Assembly (NCBI RefSeq): GCF_000017185.1
Contig: NC_009635.1
Span: forward strand, 1,263,189-1,327,188
Direction of reading: 5' to 3'
Length of the DNA: 64,000 nt
From: Methanococcus aeolicus Nankai-3
GTDB taxonomy: Archaea; AGJL01; Methanococci; Methanococcales; Methanococcaceae
Part shown: in pieces, positions 21,575 to 30,860 of the stretch
Position numbering within the stretch: the first letter of the stretch is position 1
How the letters are laid out: the number at the start of each line of letters is the position of its first letter
Notes under the pieces: generated by a model
What the model saw: the letters and a program-made list of their open reading frames with translations, nothing else
Told to the model about the DNA's origin: nothing
Database searches by the model: none
Made by a program: the position numbers and the translations under genes

Positions 21575-21800
21575 ATAAAATTATATAAATCGAAGATTTT
21601 AATAAAATCATTCGGATATGGCTGGCCATCCTCTATGAGTTTTGTATATTTGGTTAAAAAATCCCTTTGGGATTTTTATATCTCATCAAAATTCACTGAT
21701 GATATGTTTAATCGAAGCTAACAATTTGGGAGAATACTACAAAACCGTAGGTTTTGTTTGGTATTAGCTTTAACTAGGATGTCCATCGATTTACTATTTC
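21575..21800. repeat. Decayed hairpin region related to family A
   Basis: The vhuG-vhuA gap (400 bp) contains hairpins such as AAATCCC/GGGATTT and CAAAACC/GGTTTTG, and phrases shared with family A (ATCGAAGATTTT, ATTAGCTTTAACTAGGAT). No convincing inverted ends remain. I see no open frame in the gap. Confidence 0.45.
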
Positions 21801-21908
21801 TCTCCCATATCTGCCATATTTATATTGGCGACCATTATTGGAAGATAATTTTATAATTATTTAATCTCATTATATTTATATGTTATAATTAATACACGGT
21901 GAATCCAA

Positions 21909-23165
21909 ATGAGTAAAATTACAATTGAACCAATATCCCGAATTGAAGGGCATGGGAAAGTTACAATTACATTGGACGACTCAGGAGCTCCCACCGATGT
22001 TAAGTTGCACATAACAGCACTAAGAGGATTTGAACAATTTGTTGTTGGAAGACCCGCAGAGGAGGTTCCAAGGATTGTCCCAAGAATCTGCGGTATATGT
22101 CAAACTCCACATCACTTAGCATCCGTTAAAGCTGTTGAGGCAGCATGGGATGCTGAGGTTCCAAGTGCAGCTAACAAAGTGAGGGAATTAATGCATTTAG
22201 GAAATATGATTCACAGTCATTCATTACATTTCTATTTCCTGGCTGCTCCTGATTTTGTAATGGGCCCAGATTCAAACCCCGCTACAAGAAACATAGTTGG
22301 AGTAATCGGGGAAGCTCCTGATGTCGCAAAACAGGCAATAGCTTTAAGAAAATTTGGTCAAACCATAGTAGCAACCACCGGGGGAAGACCAATACACCCG
22401 GTAACAGGTATTCCAGGGGGATTGTCAAAATCATTTGCAGAAGCTGATAGAGATGCATTTTTGGCTGAAGTAGATACAATGATTGAATATGCTCAAAATG
22501 GAGTAGCATTAATTAATTCATTAAATGAAAAATACGCAGATGCTACTAAATCATTGGGTGTAATTGATACTTGGTATTTAGGAATGGTTAAAGATGGAAA
22601 ACATAATTTCTATGAAGATACACTTAGATTTGTATCTCCTGATGGAAAAACAAAACAAGAATTCAAACCAGCCGAATATCTTGATAATATTGGAGAGCAT
22701 GTTGTAGAACACAGCTATTCAAAATATCCATACAATAAAAAAGTAGGATATCCTGATGGATTATATAGGGTAGGTCCATTGCCAATGCTAAATGTATGTG
22801 ATAGTATGGCAACACCACTTGCAGAAGAAGCAAGAAAAGAATTTGTTGAAACATTCGGAGCTCCTGCAAATCAATCATTAGCTTACAACCATGCAAGATT
22901 AATAGAAATATTGGCAGCATGCGAAAGAGTTAAAGAATTGTTAAATGATGGAGAAATTACTTCAACCGATGTTAAAGCAGAAGTTCAACCAAAGGCAGGA
23001 AATGGTGTTGGAGCAATATATGCACCAAGAGGAACGCTATTCCACAACTATGAAACAGATGACAATGGAATAGTTATAAAAGGTAATATGATTGTTGCTA
23101 CTACCCACAATGTGCCAACAATGGAAAAGGCAATTCAACAAGCTGCAAAAGAAATATTTAAATAA
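21909..23165 (+). CDS. vhuA: F420-non-reducing hydrogenase large subunit (N-terminal part)
   Basis: VhuA is the [NiFe] hydrogenase large subunit. The N-terminal nickel-ligand motif RICGICQTPHHLASVKA (about residue 58) is present, along with RIEGHGK at the start. The usual C-terminal DPCxxC motif is absent from its 418 residues because it is encoded separately as VhuU, 155 bp downstream. This split is known for Methanococcus Vhu. Because VhuU supplies the second motif, no C-terminal maturation cleavage of VhuA is expected. The start follows CGGTGAATCCAA. Confidence 0.95.
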   Translation: MSKITIEPISRIEGHGKVTITLDDSGAPTDVKLHITALRGFEQFVVGRPAEEVPRIVPRICGICQTPHHLASVKAVEAAWDAEVPSAANKVRELMHLGNMIHSHSLHFYFLAAPDFVMGPDSNPATRNIVGVIGEAPDVAKQAIALRKFGQTIVATTGGRPIHPVTGIPGGLSKSFAEADRDAFLAEVDTMIEYAQNGVALINSLNEKYADATKSLGVIDTWYLGMVKDGKHNFYEDTLRFVSPDGKTKQEFKPAEYLDNIGEHVVEHSYSKYPYNKKVGYPDGLYRVGPLPMLNVCDSMATPLAEEARKEFVETFGAPANQSLAYNHARLIEILAACERVKELLNDGEITSTDVKAEVQPKAGNGVGAIYAPRGTLFHNYETDDNGIVIKGNMIVATTHNVPTMEKAIQQAAKEIFK

Positions 23166-23320
23166 ATCTCAAAATTTTCGGAGAAAATTTTGAATTTTGA
23201 AATATGGAGATAATTGATTATTATATATATTATTTGCACATTGGTAAATTATCAATTAATGAATATTAATTATTAATCAATTTATTCTCATAATTTCGTC
23301 AAATATTTGATGGTGAAAAT

Positions 23321-23458
23321 ATGGAAATTGAAGAAAGCAAACTAAATCTCATTGAGATGGTTTTAAGAGCATACGACCCTTGATATTCATGTGCTGCACA
23401 TGTTATAGTTAAAAATGAAAAGGGAGAAGTTATATTTGAGATAAATAAGGAAGAATAA
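23321..23458 (+). CDS. vhuU: F420-non-reducing hydrogenase selenocysteine peptide (split large-subunit C-terminus)
   Basis: This 45-residue peptide supplies the second half of the [NiFe] site. The motif is RAYDP-Sec-YSCAAH, with TGA at 23381 coding selenocysteine as a nickel ligand and Cys24 as the bridging ligand. The last residues continue past the canonical processing His (AAH / VIVKNEKGE), so the maturation peptidase probably still removes a C-terminal extension. GGTGAAAAT precedes the ATG at 23321. Confidence 0.93.
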
Positions 23459-23467
23459 TATATCATT

Positions 23468-23491
23468 CAACCGAACCTTTTTAGGAGGTTG
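23468..23491 (+). promoter_or_regulatory. SECIS element for vhuU
   Basis: CAACC pairs with GGTTG, then comes the GAA bulge, then CCT/AGG closing a TTTT loop, then the single A. It begins nine bases after the vhuU stop. It is the most regular of the three SECIS hairpins in this cluster. Confidence 0.92.
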
Positions 23492-23630
23492 TCTGATTAT
23501 ATTCTATGATTATATATTTTAATATTTTACATAATATTTTCTATTATTATCTAATATGGGTTTTTAGGAGCTCCGAAGATAGTAAATCAACAATTAATGT
23601 CATATGTGGTTGTTAATAATATTTAGGTTT

Positions 23631-23747
23631 ATAGTTAATCTTCAAAAACTGTCCCTTTATTGTCCAAATAATTATGCGATAAGGCCTATTAATAGAATAT
23701 AGTATTATTTGCATAAATATGGAGTGAAATAGTTCAAGATTGACTAT
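23631..23747. repeat. Family-A repeat, short form without cassettes (copy 5)
   Basis: The ends ATAGTTAATCTTCAAAAACT and AAGATTGACTAT are inverted relative to each other. The 117-bp interior shares TGTCCCTTTATTGTCC with the copy at 51.41 kb and lacks the hairpin cassettes. It sits in the 495-bp gap between vhuU and vhuB, which has no other gene. Confidence 0.75.
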
Positions 23748-23953
23748 ATTATCGTTATTATTCTATATGGCATAATACCCTTAACAGATATATATTTAAT
23801 GTCAAATATCCATGATTTATTATAATATACCATTTTTCTATTACTTTATATTAAACTCTATATTAATGATATATTATAATAAATATTCTAAAATCACTAA
23901 CTAATTATATATCAATTGATTATTTTATTTTTATTAGATTATGAGGGATTATA

Positions 23954-25150
23954 ATGGCAAGTTCAAATCAGGGAAGCAATTGTAATAGTTTCTCAAAAGA
24001 TGTTGCTGCAATTGAAATTCAAGAAAAAGCCTGTCTGGTATGTGATGCATGTAAGGAAATATGTCCTACGGAGGCAATCGAAATAGCACCATTTAATACC
24101 TGTGTGTTATGTTTGTCTTGTGTAAATGCATGTCCAACAGGAGCTTTATGTGTTATAAATGACACAATAAATTACAACCCCATAAAATGTACTAAATGTG
24201 GAGCATGTGCAAAAGTATGTACCACAGGAATTAAAAAGGTAGATGATAGATTACCATATTCAAAAGGACACTGTGTATTATGTGAATTATGTGTTGGAAT
24301 TTGTCCTATTGATATAATTTCAATACCTAACAAAATAGATAATCCTAAAAAAGAAATTCCATCGCCAAAAGAGGCAATTGTTGTAATGGACAATTGTGTT
24401 GGCTGTGGGGTATGTCCTCCGGTATGTCCAGTTGAAGCCATAACAATGGAAAATGATAGGGCAGTAGTTGACACAGAAAAATGTATTTACTGTTCAGTAT
24501 GTGCTCAAACATGTCCCTGGAATGCAATATTCGTAAATGGAAAAATGCCAACAAAAAGACATAAGAAAATAGACTTTAAATTAGATTCTGAAAAATGTAT
24601 CGGCTGTATTGCCTGTGCAGAAATTTGTCCAGGAGATATGATAAAAATTGATTCTAAAAATATTGCTGTGGAGCTCCCAAAAGCATGTCCTGCATGTGGA
24701 TTATGTGTTGGAGTTTGTCCAGTTGATGCCCTATATCTTGATGTAGATTATGATCCAGCAAAATCTGTAAATGAAGAAGGTCTTGTAATTGTTAATGAAG
24801 ATTACAACACCCTGAAAAAATGTGCAGAGGTTTGTCCTACTGATGCCATAGTTATAAATGAGGAATCAAAATCTGTAAAGATGTGTATTGTATGTGGAGC
24901 ATGTGCTACAACCTGCCCAACAGGAGCATTAAAAGTAGGAAATATTAAGCACAATGGAAAAGACTACAATAGAATAGTATTTAATCCTTCAATGTGCAAC
25001 AGTTGTGGGGATTGTGTAGGCGTCTGTCCAATGGATACATTAGAATTGGTAAAAGAAGACAAACACCCTATAAAAGGATATTGTGTAATGTGTCTCATAT
25101 GTCTTGAAAAAGCAAATGAGATAAAGAAAGGAGTTTTAGAATTGAAATAA
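23954..25150 (+). CDS. vhuB: Polyferredoxin of the Vhu hydrogenase
   Basis: A 398-residue multi-ferredoxin with ten complete CxxCxxCxxxC motifs by my count, plus two partial ones (CAEVC and CVMCLIC near the C-terminus). It would hold ten or more [4Fe-4S] clusters and is thought to carry or store electrons next to the Vhu/Hdr complex. It closes the hdrA-vhuDGAUB order known in Methanocaldococcus. Unlike HdrA, VhuD and VhuU it has no UGA codon. GAGGGATTATA precedes the ATG. Confidence 0.94.
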   Translation: MASSNQGSNCNSFSKDVAAIEIQEKACLVCDACKEICPTEAIEIAPFNTCVLCLSCVNACPTGALCVINDTINYNPIKCTKCGACAKVCTTGIKKVDDRLPYSKGHCVLCELCVGICPIDIISIPNKIDNPKKEIPSPKEAIVVMDNCVGCGVCPPVCPVEAITMENDRAVVDTEKCIYCSVCAQTCPWNAIFVNGKMPTKRHKKIDFKLDSEKCIGCIACAEICPGDMIKIDSKNIAVELPKACPACGLCVGVCPVDALYLDVDYDPAKSVNEEGLVIVNEDYNTLKKCAEVCPTDAIVINEESKSVKMCIVCGACATTCPTGALKVGNIKHNGKDYNRIVFNPSMCNSCGDCVGVCPMDTLELVKEDKHPIKGYCVMCLICLEKANEIKKGVLELK

Positions 25151-25345
25151 ATATACATTATTATTAATTATTTTAATTTTTTTACATTATATTATATATT
25201 TTTTTAATTAAATGATTATATTTTTTCCTAAGTTATATTTTTTTATATTATATAATTAATTATTTTATTATATTGATATTATTTTATTGGCAAATTAAAG
25301 ATATGAGGCAAATAAAACCATAAAAAAGGATATAAATGTGATACT

Positions 25346-26023
25346 ATGGAGATAATCCCTGTAATTGATATTATGGATAACATGGCAGTTCACGGAAAAA
25401 GTGGGGACCGAGATAACTACAAACCATTGAAATCTGTTTTATGCAATTCTTCAAATCCTGCGGATATAATAAATACATATAAAGAAAATGGGGCAAAAAA
25501 GGTATATATTGCCGACTTAGATGCCATAATGGAAAATGGAAATAATTTTGAATGTATTAAAGAATTAGATATCTATAAAATTGTAGATTGTGGCATAAAA
25601 AATAAAAAAGATATACAAAATTTAGAAAAATTAAATTTTTGTAATAAATTAATAGTTGGGACCGAAACTCTTGATGATTTGAGTATATTAAATAATGAAA
25701 ATATTATTTTAAGTCTTGATTATAAAGACGGAAAATTATTAAATTATGAATTGGAGGAAATATTAAATAATATACAGCATAATACTTCTTTAATATTATT
25801 GGATATATCTTCCGTAGGCACTCAAAAAGGAATTAATATAGAATTAATAAAAGAAATAATACAGAAAAAGAAAGCAACAAATCCCCTATATATCGGAGGA
25901 GGAATAAAAGACGAAAACGACTTAATGGAAGCATATAGTTTAAATGTAGATGGTGTTTTAATAGCCACTTCAATTCATAATGGAACGCTAAATTTAAAAG
26001 AAATAATTGAAAAATATAAATAA
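25346..26023 (+). CDS. HisA/HisF-related TIM-barrel protein
   Basis: A 225-residue barrel related to HisA (MEIIPVIDIMDNMAVHG, VDCGIKNKKDIQNLEKL, VLIATSIHNG). It lacks the complete HisA active site and is much diverged from hisA at 5.7 kb. Methanogens commonly have such a hisAF-related protein; its reaction is unknown to me. GTGATACT precedes the ATG. Its stop lies 12 bp before comE, so the two are probably co-transcribed. Confidence 0.82.
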   Translation: MEIIPVIDIMDNMAVHGKSGDRDNYKPLKSVLCNSSNPADIINTYKENGAKKVYIADLDAIMENGNNFECIKELDIYKIVDCGIKNKKDIQNLEKLNFCNKLIVGTETLDDLSILNNENIILSLDYKDGKLLNYELEEILNNIQHNTSLILLDISSVGTQKGINIELIKEIIQKKKATNPLYIGGGIKDENDLMEAYSLNVDGVLIATSIHNGTLNLKEIIEKYK

Positions 26024-26035
26024 ATTGGTGATAAT

Positions 26036-26599
26036 TTGGACAATACACTAAGAAGAATTGATATAATAAAAATATTAATGGAATATGTGAAAGATGAATT
26101 AATAATAAGCAATATAGGATTTCCCAGCAAGGAGCTCCACCACATAAAAGACAGAAATGAAAATTTTTATATGCTTGGCTCTATGGGGTTATGCTCTTCG
26201 ATAGGTTTAGGTTTGGCATTAAACACCGATAAAAAAGTAATTTCAATTGATGGAGACGGATCTGTTCTTATGAATTTGGGAACATTATCTACAATTGGAC
26301 ATACAAAACCTAATAATTTTATTTTGTTAATTGTGGATAATTCTGCCTATGGTTCAACAGGAAACCAGAAAACACATACAAACAATACAGAATTAGATAA
26401 AATAGCTAAATCATGTGGATTACATACAATTAAAACTAAAAATGAAAAAGAGCTAAGAGATGCTTTAACTAAGGCACTAAAAGAAAATAAAACCACCGTA
26501 ATAGTGGCAAAGGCAAAGGCATATAATGAAAAAACAAAGAATATAAAAATTCCGCCAGTTGTAATAAAATATAGATTTATGAATTCTGTTAATGGGTAA
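26036..26599 (+). CDS. comE: Sulfopyruvate decarboxylase, beta subunit
   Basis: ComE is the TPP-binding subunit that, with ComD, decarboxylates sulfopyruvate to sulfoacetaldehyde in coenzyme M synthesis. The 187-residue protein contains the TPP/Mg motif ISIDGDGSVLMNLGTLSTI with VDNSAYGSTG. ComD (the alpha part) is not adjacent and must lie outside the window. The start is TTG at 26036, fixed by GGTGA five bases upstream, since there is no early ATG. A GGAGCTCC lies at 26131. Confidence 0.88.
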   Translation: MDNTLRRIDIIKILMEYVKDELIISNIGFPSKELHHIKDRNENFYMLGSMGLCSSIGLGLALNTDKKVISIDGDGSVLMNLGTLSTIGHTKPNNFILLIVDNSAYGSTGNQKTHTNNTELDKIAKSCGLHTIKTKNEKELRDALTKALKENKTTVIVAKAKAYNEKTKNIKIPPVVIKYRFMNSVNG

Positions 26600-26683
26600 T
26601 TACGATAGGACAAATAAGGACAGTTATTAAACTTACTAAATATGGGAGCTCCTAAATAATAGTTTGTTCGAGAACTTTTTAAA
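26600..26683. repeat. Fragments of family-A and family-B ends
   Basis: ATAGGACAAATAAGGACAG followed by TTATTAAACTTACTA resembles a family-A end. From 26659, ATAGTTTGTTCGAGAAC resembles the family-B end. Neither has its partner here. They sit between convergent genes, with a GGAGCTCC between them. Confidence 0.45.
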
Positions 26684-26707
26684 CGAAATATGCCATGACA
26701 TATTAAT

Positions 26708-27400
26708 TTATTTTATATTATTTAAAAAACATTTTATATCTTTTATTTTGTTGATTATTGGATAACCAATAATTATATCATTTTTATTTTTTAATTCTTT
26801 AATTTTATCTGTATTCTCCAATGATAATATAAAGTCCCCCCAATTATTGCCATTATAATTTTTTCTACGATTTAAATAATCCTGCATTGATTTTAAAATA
26901 TCGTGGTTCATTTTTTCAACAAATGGAACATAAATAGCCTTATCTGAATTGATTTGAGGATATTTTCCACCATACACAGAATAACTTATTAAATTATTTT
27001 CTTCAATTATATTTTTTACAGTTTTTTCAATACCTTCAGTGCCAATCCACAGTTGAATATTTGGGCATTTATCCATAGCGTTATTTATTAAATCTAAAAT
27101 TATTTTGTTTGGTGTGTTTATTTCTTTATCTGATAAATAATAATTATTTCCCAATACTATTGATATATCAAAATCATAAGAAGAATATATATCCAATAAC
27201 TCTAAGGCATCTTTTCTTTTACTTTGAATTGTTAAAACACATTTTTTTAAGTCGTTTAACAGGCTTTCATTAGTTAGTGGTATGTTTTCTGCATCTATAA
27301 TATGATAGTCATAGACGGAACTAATAATATTATTTAATTCCAACAATTTTTGAAAATCATTATTTATTTTGGTTAATTTTGTAGCTATTCCATATTTCAT
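26708..27400 (-). CDS. Hypothetical protein, 230 residues
   Basis: I do not recognise this protein. It looks like an alpha/beta barrel-type fold (alternating strands such as IVLGNNYYL, IQLWIGTEG, DIIIGYPII), with no TM segment or Cys motif. It is the last gene of a minus-strand run that begins with cfbC; the gap to the preceding membrane protein is about 30 bp. A distant relation to flavin-dependent barrel proteins is possible but unproven. Confidence 0.65.
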   Translation of the reverse strand: MKYGIATKLTKINNDFQKLLELNNIISSVYDYHIIDAENIPLTNESLLNDLKKCVLTIQSKRKDALELLDIYSSYDFDISIVLGNNYYLSDKEINTPNKIILDLINNAMDKCPNIQLWIGTEGIEKTVKNIIEENNLISYSVYGGKYPQINSDKAIYVPFVEKMNHDILKSMQDYLNRRKNYNGNNWGDFILSLENTDKIKELKNKNDIIIGYPIINKIKDIKCFLNNIK

Positions 27401-27429
27401 ATTTTCATTCTTTCATTTTTTAAATTATT

Positions 27430-27849
27430 TTATTTTAATTTTTTAAATTTTTCGTAGATTTTTAATCCGCCTTCTATCGCCCTACTTCCAAAGTAGAATG
27501 CGATAACTATTCCAAAAATCATTTGAACCGAACTGAATATTTTTTCATCAACCGGTTCAAATAATGTATAAATATATAGTATTGTCATTATTATTGTCAA
27601 TGACCTTCTAACTTCCTTTGTATCTAATAATTTATCTTCTGAAATTAAATTTATACATTTATCATCAATATTTTTAATTAAATTTTTATTATATTCATTT
27701 TCAGAATTATTATTTTCTTCCATTTTTAATTCTTTTTTTAATGAAATTAATTTATTGACTAAATATTTTCGTTTTAACTGCCCGATTAATTCCAATCCAA
27801 TTAATAAAAAAATAAATAATACGATTAAATGCATTGCTTGGAGTCCCAT
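27430..27849 (-). CDS. Membrane protein, 139 residues
   Basis: An N-terminal helix (MHLIVLFIFLLIGLELIG) is followed by a charged central stretch and two C-terminal helices (LTIIMTILYIYTLF and IFGIVIAFYFGSRAI). I know no name for it. The ATG at 27849 is preferred over 27864 because GGGGTGGAG lies between them, right before the second. It starts 25 bp after the cbf5 stop in the same orientation. Confidence 0.7.
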   Translation of the reverse strand: MGLQAMHLIVLFIFLLIGLELIGQLKRKYLVNKLISLKKELKMEENNNSENEYNKNLIKNIDDKCINLISEDKLLDTKEVRRSLTIIMTILYIYTLFEPVDEKIFSSVQMIFGIVIAFYFGSRAIEGGLKIYEKFKKLK

Positions 27850-27873
27850 AACTCCACCCCTCATAATTATTTA

Positions 27874-28869
27874 TTATTTTTTCTTTTTCCACATTTTAGG
27901 ATATGTATTTGGACTCATAAAAATCCTTTCAATATCTACAATAGGTTCTTTATATTTTTCCCTATTATCTTCTTCGTTTTTACTTTCTTTTAATACATTT
28001 TTGGTGTTTAATAGTGCCGTTCCTATTCCTATTGCCTCCCCTTTTAATGTTTCAATTAATACGGTTTCGTCTGCCCCTATTCCTTTACTTAATTTGGATA
28101 CTCCGTTTAAATATACATTTGCACCATGGCATATAGCATCTACTGCACTATCTTTAACAATTATTTTATTGATATGTTGAAGTCCATATTCCATAGGTTT
28201 TATTATTTTTCTTAGTTCTGTTTCGTCCCCGTTTTCTTTCCAAAAAATATATGCATCTGTTAAATCCTGCAAATAAACTATATCTTTTTCTGTGAATGGT
28301 CCACTTACAATTCTTCGGAGCTCCTGCATATGTGCCGAAGTTCCAAGTGCTTCCCCCATATCTTCGGCAAGTGTTCTTATGTATGTTCCGGATTGACATC
28401 TTACTCTAAATAATACATCTCTTCCGTCTTTTTCAAGCAATTCTAATTCGTAAATTTTCCTAATTCTTAAACTTCTTTTTACGGCGGCTTTTAAAGGCGG
28501 TCTTTGAAATATCCTGCCTGTGAATTTTTTAAATATTTTTAATAATTCCTCCTCTTCCGTATCTCTATGTAAGTGCATTAAACAAACATACTCCTTAGGA
28601 ATCATATGCCACACAGATATACATTTTGAAGTGTTTTCCAGTGCAACAGGCAATACGCCTGTCACTTTTGGGTCAAGTGTTCCGCCATGCCCTGCAAGTT
28701 TTAGCTTTAATATATCTCTAACCCATGCAGATACCTCATGGGAAGTTGGTCCCGATGGTTTATCTATTACAACAATACCATTTTTAAGGAGCTCCCCTAT
28801 TGGTCTATTGTATGGGTCGCAACCATATTCATAATTTGTCTTTGATTCTTCCTTTGTAATTAATTCCAA
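27874..28869 (-). CDS. cbf5: H/ACA RNP pseudouridine synthase Cbf5 (TruB family)
   Basis: Cbf5 is the catalytic subunit of archaeal H/ACA guide RNPs and also makes tRNA pseudouridine 55. The catalytic-Asp motif GHGGTLDPKVTGVLPVAL, the IDKPSGPTSHEVSAWV motif, RCQSGTYIRTLAEDMG and a C-terminal PUA domain (VDAICHGANVYLNGV) are visible. The open frame reaches an ATG at 28905, but GGTGG lies just before a TTG at 28869, which I take as the start. The upstream extension has no ribosome site. It belongs to the cfbC-led run. Confidence 0.93.
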   Translation of the reverse strand: MELITKEESKTNYEYGCDPYNRPIGELLKNGIVVIDKPSGPTSHEVSAWVRDILKLKLAGHGGTLDPKVTGVLPVALENTSKCISVWHMIPKEYVCLMHLHRDTEEEELLKIFKKFTGRIFQRPPLKAAVKRSLRIRKIYELELLEKDGRDVLFRVRCQSGTYIRTLAEDMGEALGTSAHMQELRRIVSGPFTEKDIVYLQDLTDAYIFWKENGDETELRKIIKPMEYGLQHINKIIVKDSAVDAICHGANVYLNGVSKLSKGIGADETVLIETLKGEAIGIGTALLNTKNVLKESKNEEDNREKYKEPIVDIERIFMSPNTYPKMWKKKK

Positions 28870-28915
28870 AAATACCACCAAATATTTTATATTTATTTTA
28901 TACAAGTTCTTTATT

Positions 28916-29095
28916 TTATACTTTTTTAATTTTTTTATTTTTAATCAGTTTTACAAATTTTAAAAATCCCATAAAAAGCCCTATAAAAAAGCCAATAACA
29001 ATAAAAATTTTATTATCATAATAATGGGCAAATAAATATCCAATTATAAACCAAATTATAATTGATAAAACAAATTCATAAGCTATTTTTATCAT
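28916..29095 (-). CDS. Small two-helix membrane protein, 59 residues
   Basis: A 59-residue peptide with two hydrophobic helices (FVLSIIIWFIIGYLFAH and IFIVIGFFIGLFMGFLKFV) joined by a short polar turn, with a basic C-terminus. The layout resembles AtpZ/AtpI-like small proteins, but I would not assign a function. The start follows TGGTAGAGC. It lies between cfbC and cbf5 on the same strand. Confidence 0.6.
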   Translation of the reverse strand: MIKIAYEFVLSIIIWFIIGYLFAHYYDNKIFIVIGFFIGLFMGFLKFVKLIKNKKIKKV

Positions 29096-29115
29096 GCTCT
29101 ACCATTAAAGAGTAT

Positions 29116-29952
29116 TTAAATGGTATTTTTAATTAAATCGTCTATTTTTTCAGTAATTTCATCAATTCCTTCTTCAGATAAAGGTTTTGGAACAACTTTT
29201 TTATCATTTTTATATATTGTATCGGCAAGTTTTCTAAAAACCTCTGAAACATCACTATCTGGCGCATATTCTATTACTGTTTTTTTGTAAATTTCTGCCT
29301 TTGTAATAATATTACTCATTGGAACCTTTCCCATTACATTTGTTCCAATTTTTGAGGCAAATTCTTCTACAATAGATGGCTCATTTATTACACTTCTTCC
29401 ACTGTATATAATTCCCCCCAATGCTACCTTTCCCCTATTGGCATATCTTTTTATTCCTTTACATATGTTATTTGCTGCATAAATTGCCATTGGGTCGCAG
29501 GTTGTAACAATATAAACATCATCTGCAAGATGTTTCTGTAATGGCATGGCAAATCCGCCACATACTACATCTCCTAAAATATCGTAAATAATTACATCGG
29601 GTTTTATTGTTTCAAATGCTTCCAATCTATTCAATATATCTATTGCCGTGATTACTCCCCTTCCCGCACAGCCTACGCCGGGTTCGGGTCCTCCGCTTTC
29701 TACACAGTAGGTTTCACCAAATCCTTTAAAAACAATATCTTCAAGTTCCAGATTGTTGGCACCATTTTTTCTAAGGGCATCTAAAACTGTTGGAATTTTC
29801 CTTCCCATTAAATTTCTTGTTGAGTCTGCCTTTGGGTCGCATCCTATGACCATTACTTTTTTACCAGATTCCGCTAGTGCCGCCGCTATGTTTGATACAT
29901 TTGTAGATTTTCCAATTCCTCCCTTTCCATAGACGCAAAATTTTCTAACCAT
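29116..29952 (-). CDS. cfbC: NifH-like reductase, probable Ni-sirohydrochlorin a,c-diamide reductive cyclase component
   Basis: A 278-residue P-loop iron-sulfur ATPase of the NifH/BchL/CfbC family. It has the P-loop [24 protein letters not shown], cluster-ligand Cys in GVGCAGRGV and [11 protein letters not shown]. In non-diazotroph context and by residues such as [14 protein letters not shown] it fits CfbC, which drives the key reductive cyclisation in coenzyme F430 synthesis together with the NifD-like CfbD. A true NifH is less likely because no nifDK lies nearby. GGTGATAAC precedes the ATG. A family-B repeat lies in its promoter region. Confidence 0.82.
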   Translation of the reverse strand: MVRKFCVYGKGGIGKSTNVSNIAAALAESGKKVMVIGCDPKADSTRNLMGRKIPTVLDALRKNGANNLELEDIVFKGFGETYCVESGGPEPGVGCAGRGVITAIDILNRLEAFETIKPDVIIYDILGDVVCGGFAMPLQKHLADDVYIVTTCDPMAIYAANNICKGIKRYANRGKVALGGIIYSGRSVINEPSIVEEFASKIGTNVMGKVPMSNIITKAEIYKKTVIEYAPDSDVSEVFRKLADTIYKNDKKVVPKPLSEEGIDEITEKIDDLIKNTI

Positions 29953-29972
29953 GTTATCACCAAAAAAATATT

Positions 29973-30097
29973 ATAGTATGTTCGAGAACTTTTTACATTA
30001 TATAATTAATAATAAATAACAATATATTGATAAGTTTATATGTACATATTGCTTATTTTTATGGCTTATAAAAGGACATATTTTTCGAACACACTAT
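29973..30097. repeat. Family-B inverted-end repeat (complete copy)
   Basis: This 125-bp AT-rich element begins ATAGTATGTTCGAGAACTTT and ends TTTTTCGAACACACTAT, which are imperfect inverted repeats. A second complete copy lies at 53.39 kb and fragments at 11.35 and 26.66 kb. It has no coding capacity. It starts only 20 bp upstream of the cfbC start and so must carry or interrupt its promoter. Confidence 0.7.
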
Positions 30098-30214
30098 ATT
30101 CAAACGAAATATGAGTGAATATGTTATGTGGCATGGAGCTCCATAATATTTTATATATGCAATTAATTATTTAAAATTATTTAAATGTATGGATATATAT
30201 GAGGTTAAAAAATA

Positions 30215-30288
30215 TGCCGTGGGGGTGATTCGAACACCCGACAACTGGATCTTCAGTCCAGCGTTCTCCCAGGCTGAACTACCACGGC
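30215..30288 (-). tRNA. tRNA-Phe (GAA)
   Basis: The cloverleaf closes with acceptor GCCGTGG/CCACGGC, anticodon loop CTGAAGA (anticodon GAA) and T-loop GTTCGAATC. The gene encodes no CCA. It is divergent from tRNA-Asn, with which it shares a symmetric promoter region. Confidence 0.96.
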
Positions 30289-30320
30289 AAAACTATTCAC
30301 ATCTAAACATTAGATTCATA

Positions 30321-30356
30321 GTATAAATACTTTTCGCCGAAAAGTTTATATATTAA
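30321..30356. promoter_or_regulatory. Divergent, near-palindromic tRNA promoter pair
   Basis: GTATAAATACTTTTCG on the left mirrors CCGAAAAGTTTATATAT on the right. Each half is a BRE/TATA box (CGAAAAGTTTATATA type) pointing outward, one for tRNA-Phe on the minus strand and one for the tRNA-Asn cluster on the plus strand. The two BREs nearly touch. The same arrangement recurs at 62.57 kb. Confidence 0.8.
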
Positions 30357-30402
30357 AAGTGTAATTGTTATTGTGCTGACAAGATAGAGAAGCAGATGAA
30401 AT

Positions 30403-30475
30403 GCCCCCATAGCTTAGTAGGTAGAGCGACGGACTGTTAATCCGTAGGTCGCAGGTTCGAGTCCTGCTGGGGGCG
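30403..30475 (+). tRNA. tRNA-Asn (GTT)
   Basis: Acceptor GCCCCCA/TGGGGGC, D-arm AGCTTAGTAGGTAGAGC, anticodon loop CTGTTAA and T-arm CAGGTTCGAGTCCTG give a normal cloverleaf with anticodon GTT. It leads a plus-strand run of five tRNA genes. Confidence 0.96.
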
Positions 30476-30544
30476 TTCTTTTTTTATGATGGCATTATTA
30501 CAAAATTAATTATAATTATTGTATATTAATTATCTGTGATGTGT

Positions 30545-30619
30545 GGGACCATAGCTCAGCCTGGTTGGAGCGCTCGGCTCATAACCGAGTGGTCAAGGGT
30601 TCAAATCCCTTTGGTCCCA
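30545..30619 (+). tRNA. tRNA with CAT anticodon, probably tRNA-Ile2
   Basis: Acceptor GGGACCA/TGGTCCC, anticodon loop CTCATAA and T-arm AGGGTTCAAATCCCT form a regular cloverleaf without an intron. Three archaeal tRNAs share CAT. The initiator normally has a GGG/CCC anticodon stem and A1-U72, which this lacks. A second CAT tRNA at 62.7 kb has an intron, as elongator Met does in Methanocaldococcus. This one is therefore probably the AUA-decoding tRNA-Ile2 whose C34 is modified to agmatidine. The identity is an inference. Confidence 0.9.
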
Positions 30620-30627
30620 TAATTAAT

Positions 30628-30702
30628 GCTCCAGTGGTGTAGTCCGGCCAATCATGCAGGCCTTTCGAGCCTGCGACTCGGGTTCAAATCCCGGCTGGAG
30701 CA
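30628..30702 (+). tRNA. tRNA-Glu (TTC)
   Basis: Acceptor GCTCCAG/CTGGAGC, anticodon stem CAGGC/GCCTG with loop CTTTCGA, anticodon TTC, and T-arm CGGGTTCAAATCCCG. It lies only eight bases after the preceding tRNA, so the two are surely co-transcribed. Confidence 0.95.
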
Positions 30703-30749
30703 CTTTATTATATTTATATTATATTTAATGTTTTATCGGTAATTGGTGT

Positions 30750-30834
30750 GCAGGGGTTGTCGAGCCTGGCCAAAGACGCAGGACTTAGAATCCTGTCCTA
30801 TAGTGGTTCCAGGGTTCAAATCCCTGCCCCTGCA
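30750..30834 (+). tRNA. tRNA-Leu (TAG)
   Basis: A long-variable-arm tRNA with acceptor GCAGGGG/CCCCTGC, anticodon loop CTTAGAA (anticodon TAG) and extra arm CCTATAGTGG. It reads CUN leucine codons and is the fourth gene of the tRNA run. Confidence 0.95.
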
Positions 30835-30860
30835 TTATTTATATTATTTATTATTACTGT

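Noticed and set aside
29116-29952. Nitrogenase iron protein nifH
   Set aside because: The residues around the effector and cluster regions fit CfbC better, and no nifD/K or other nif genes lie in the neighbourhood.
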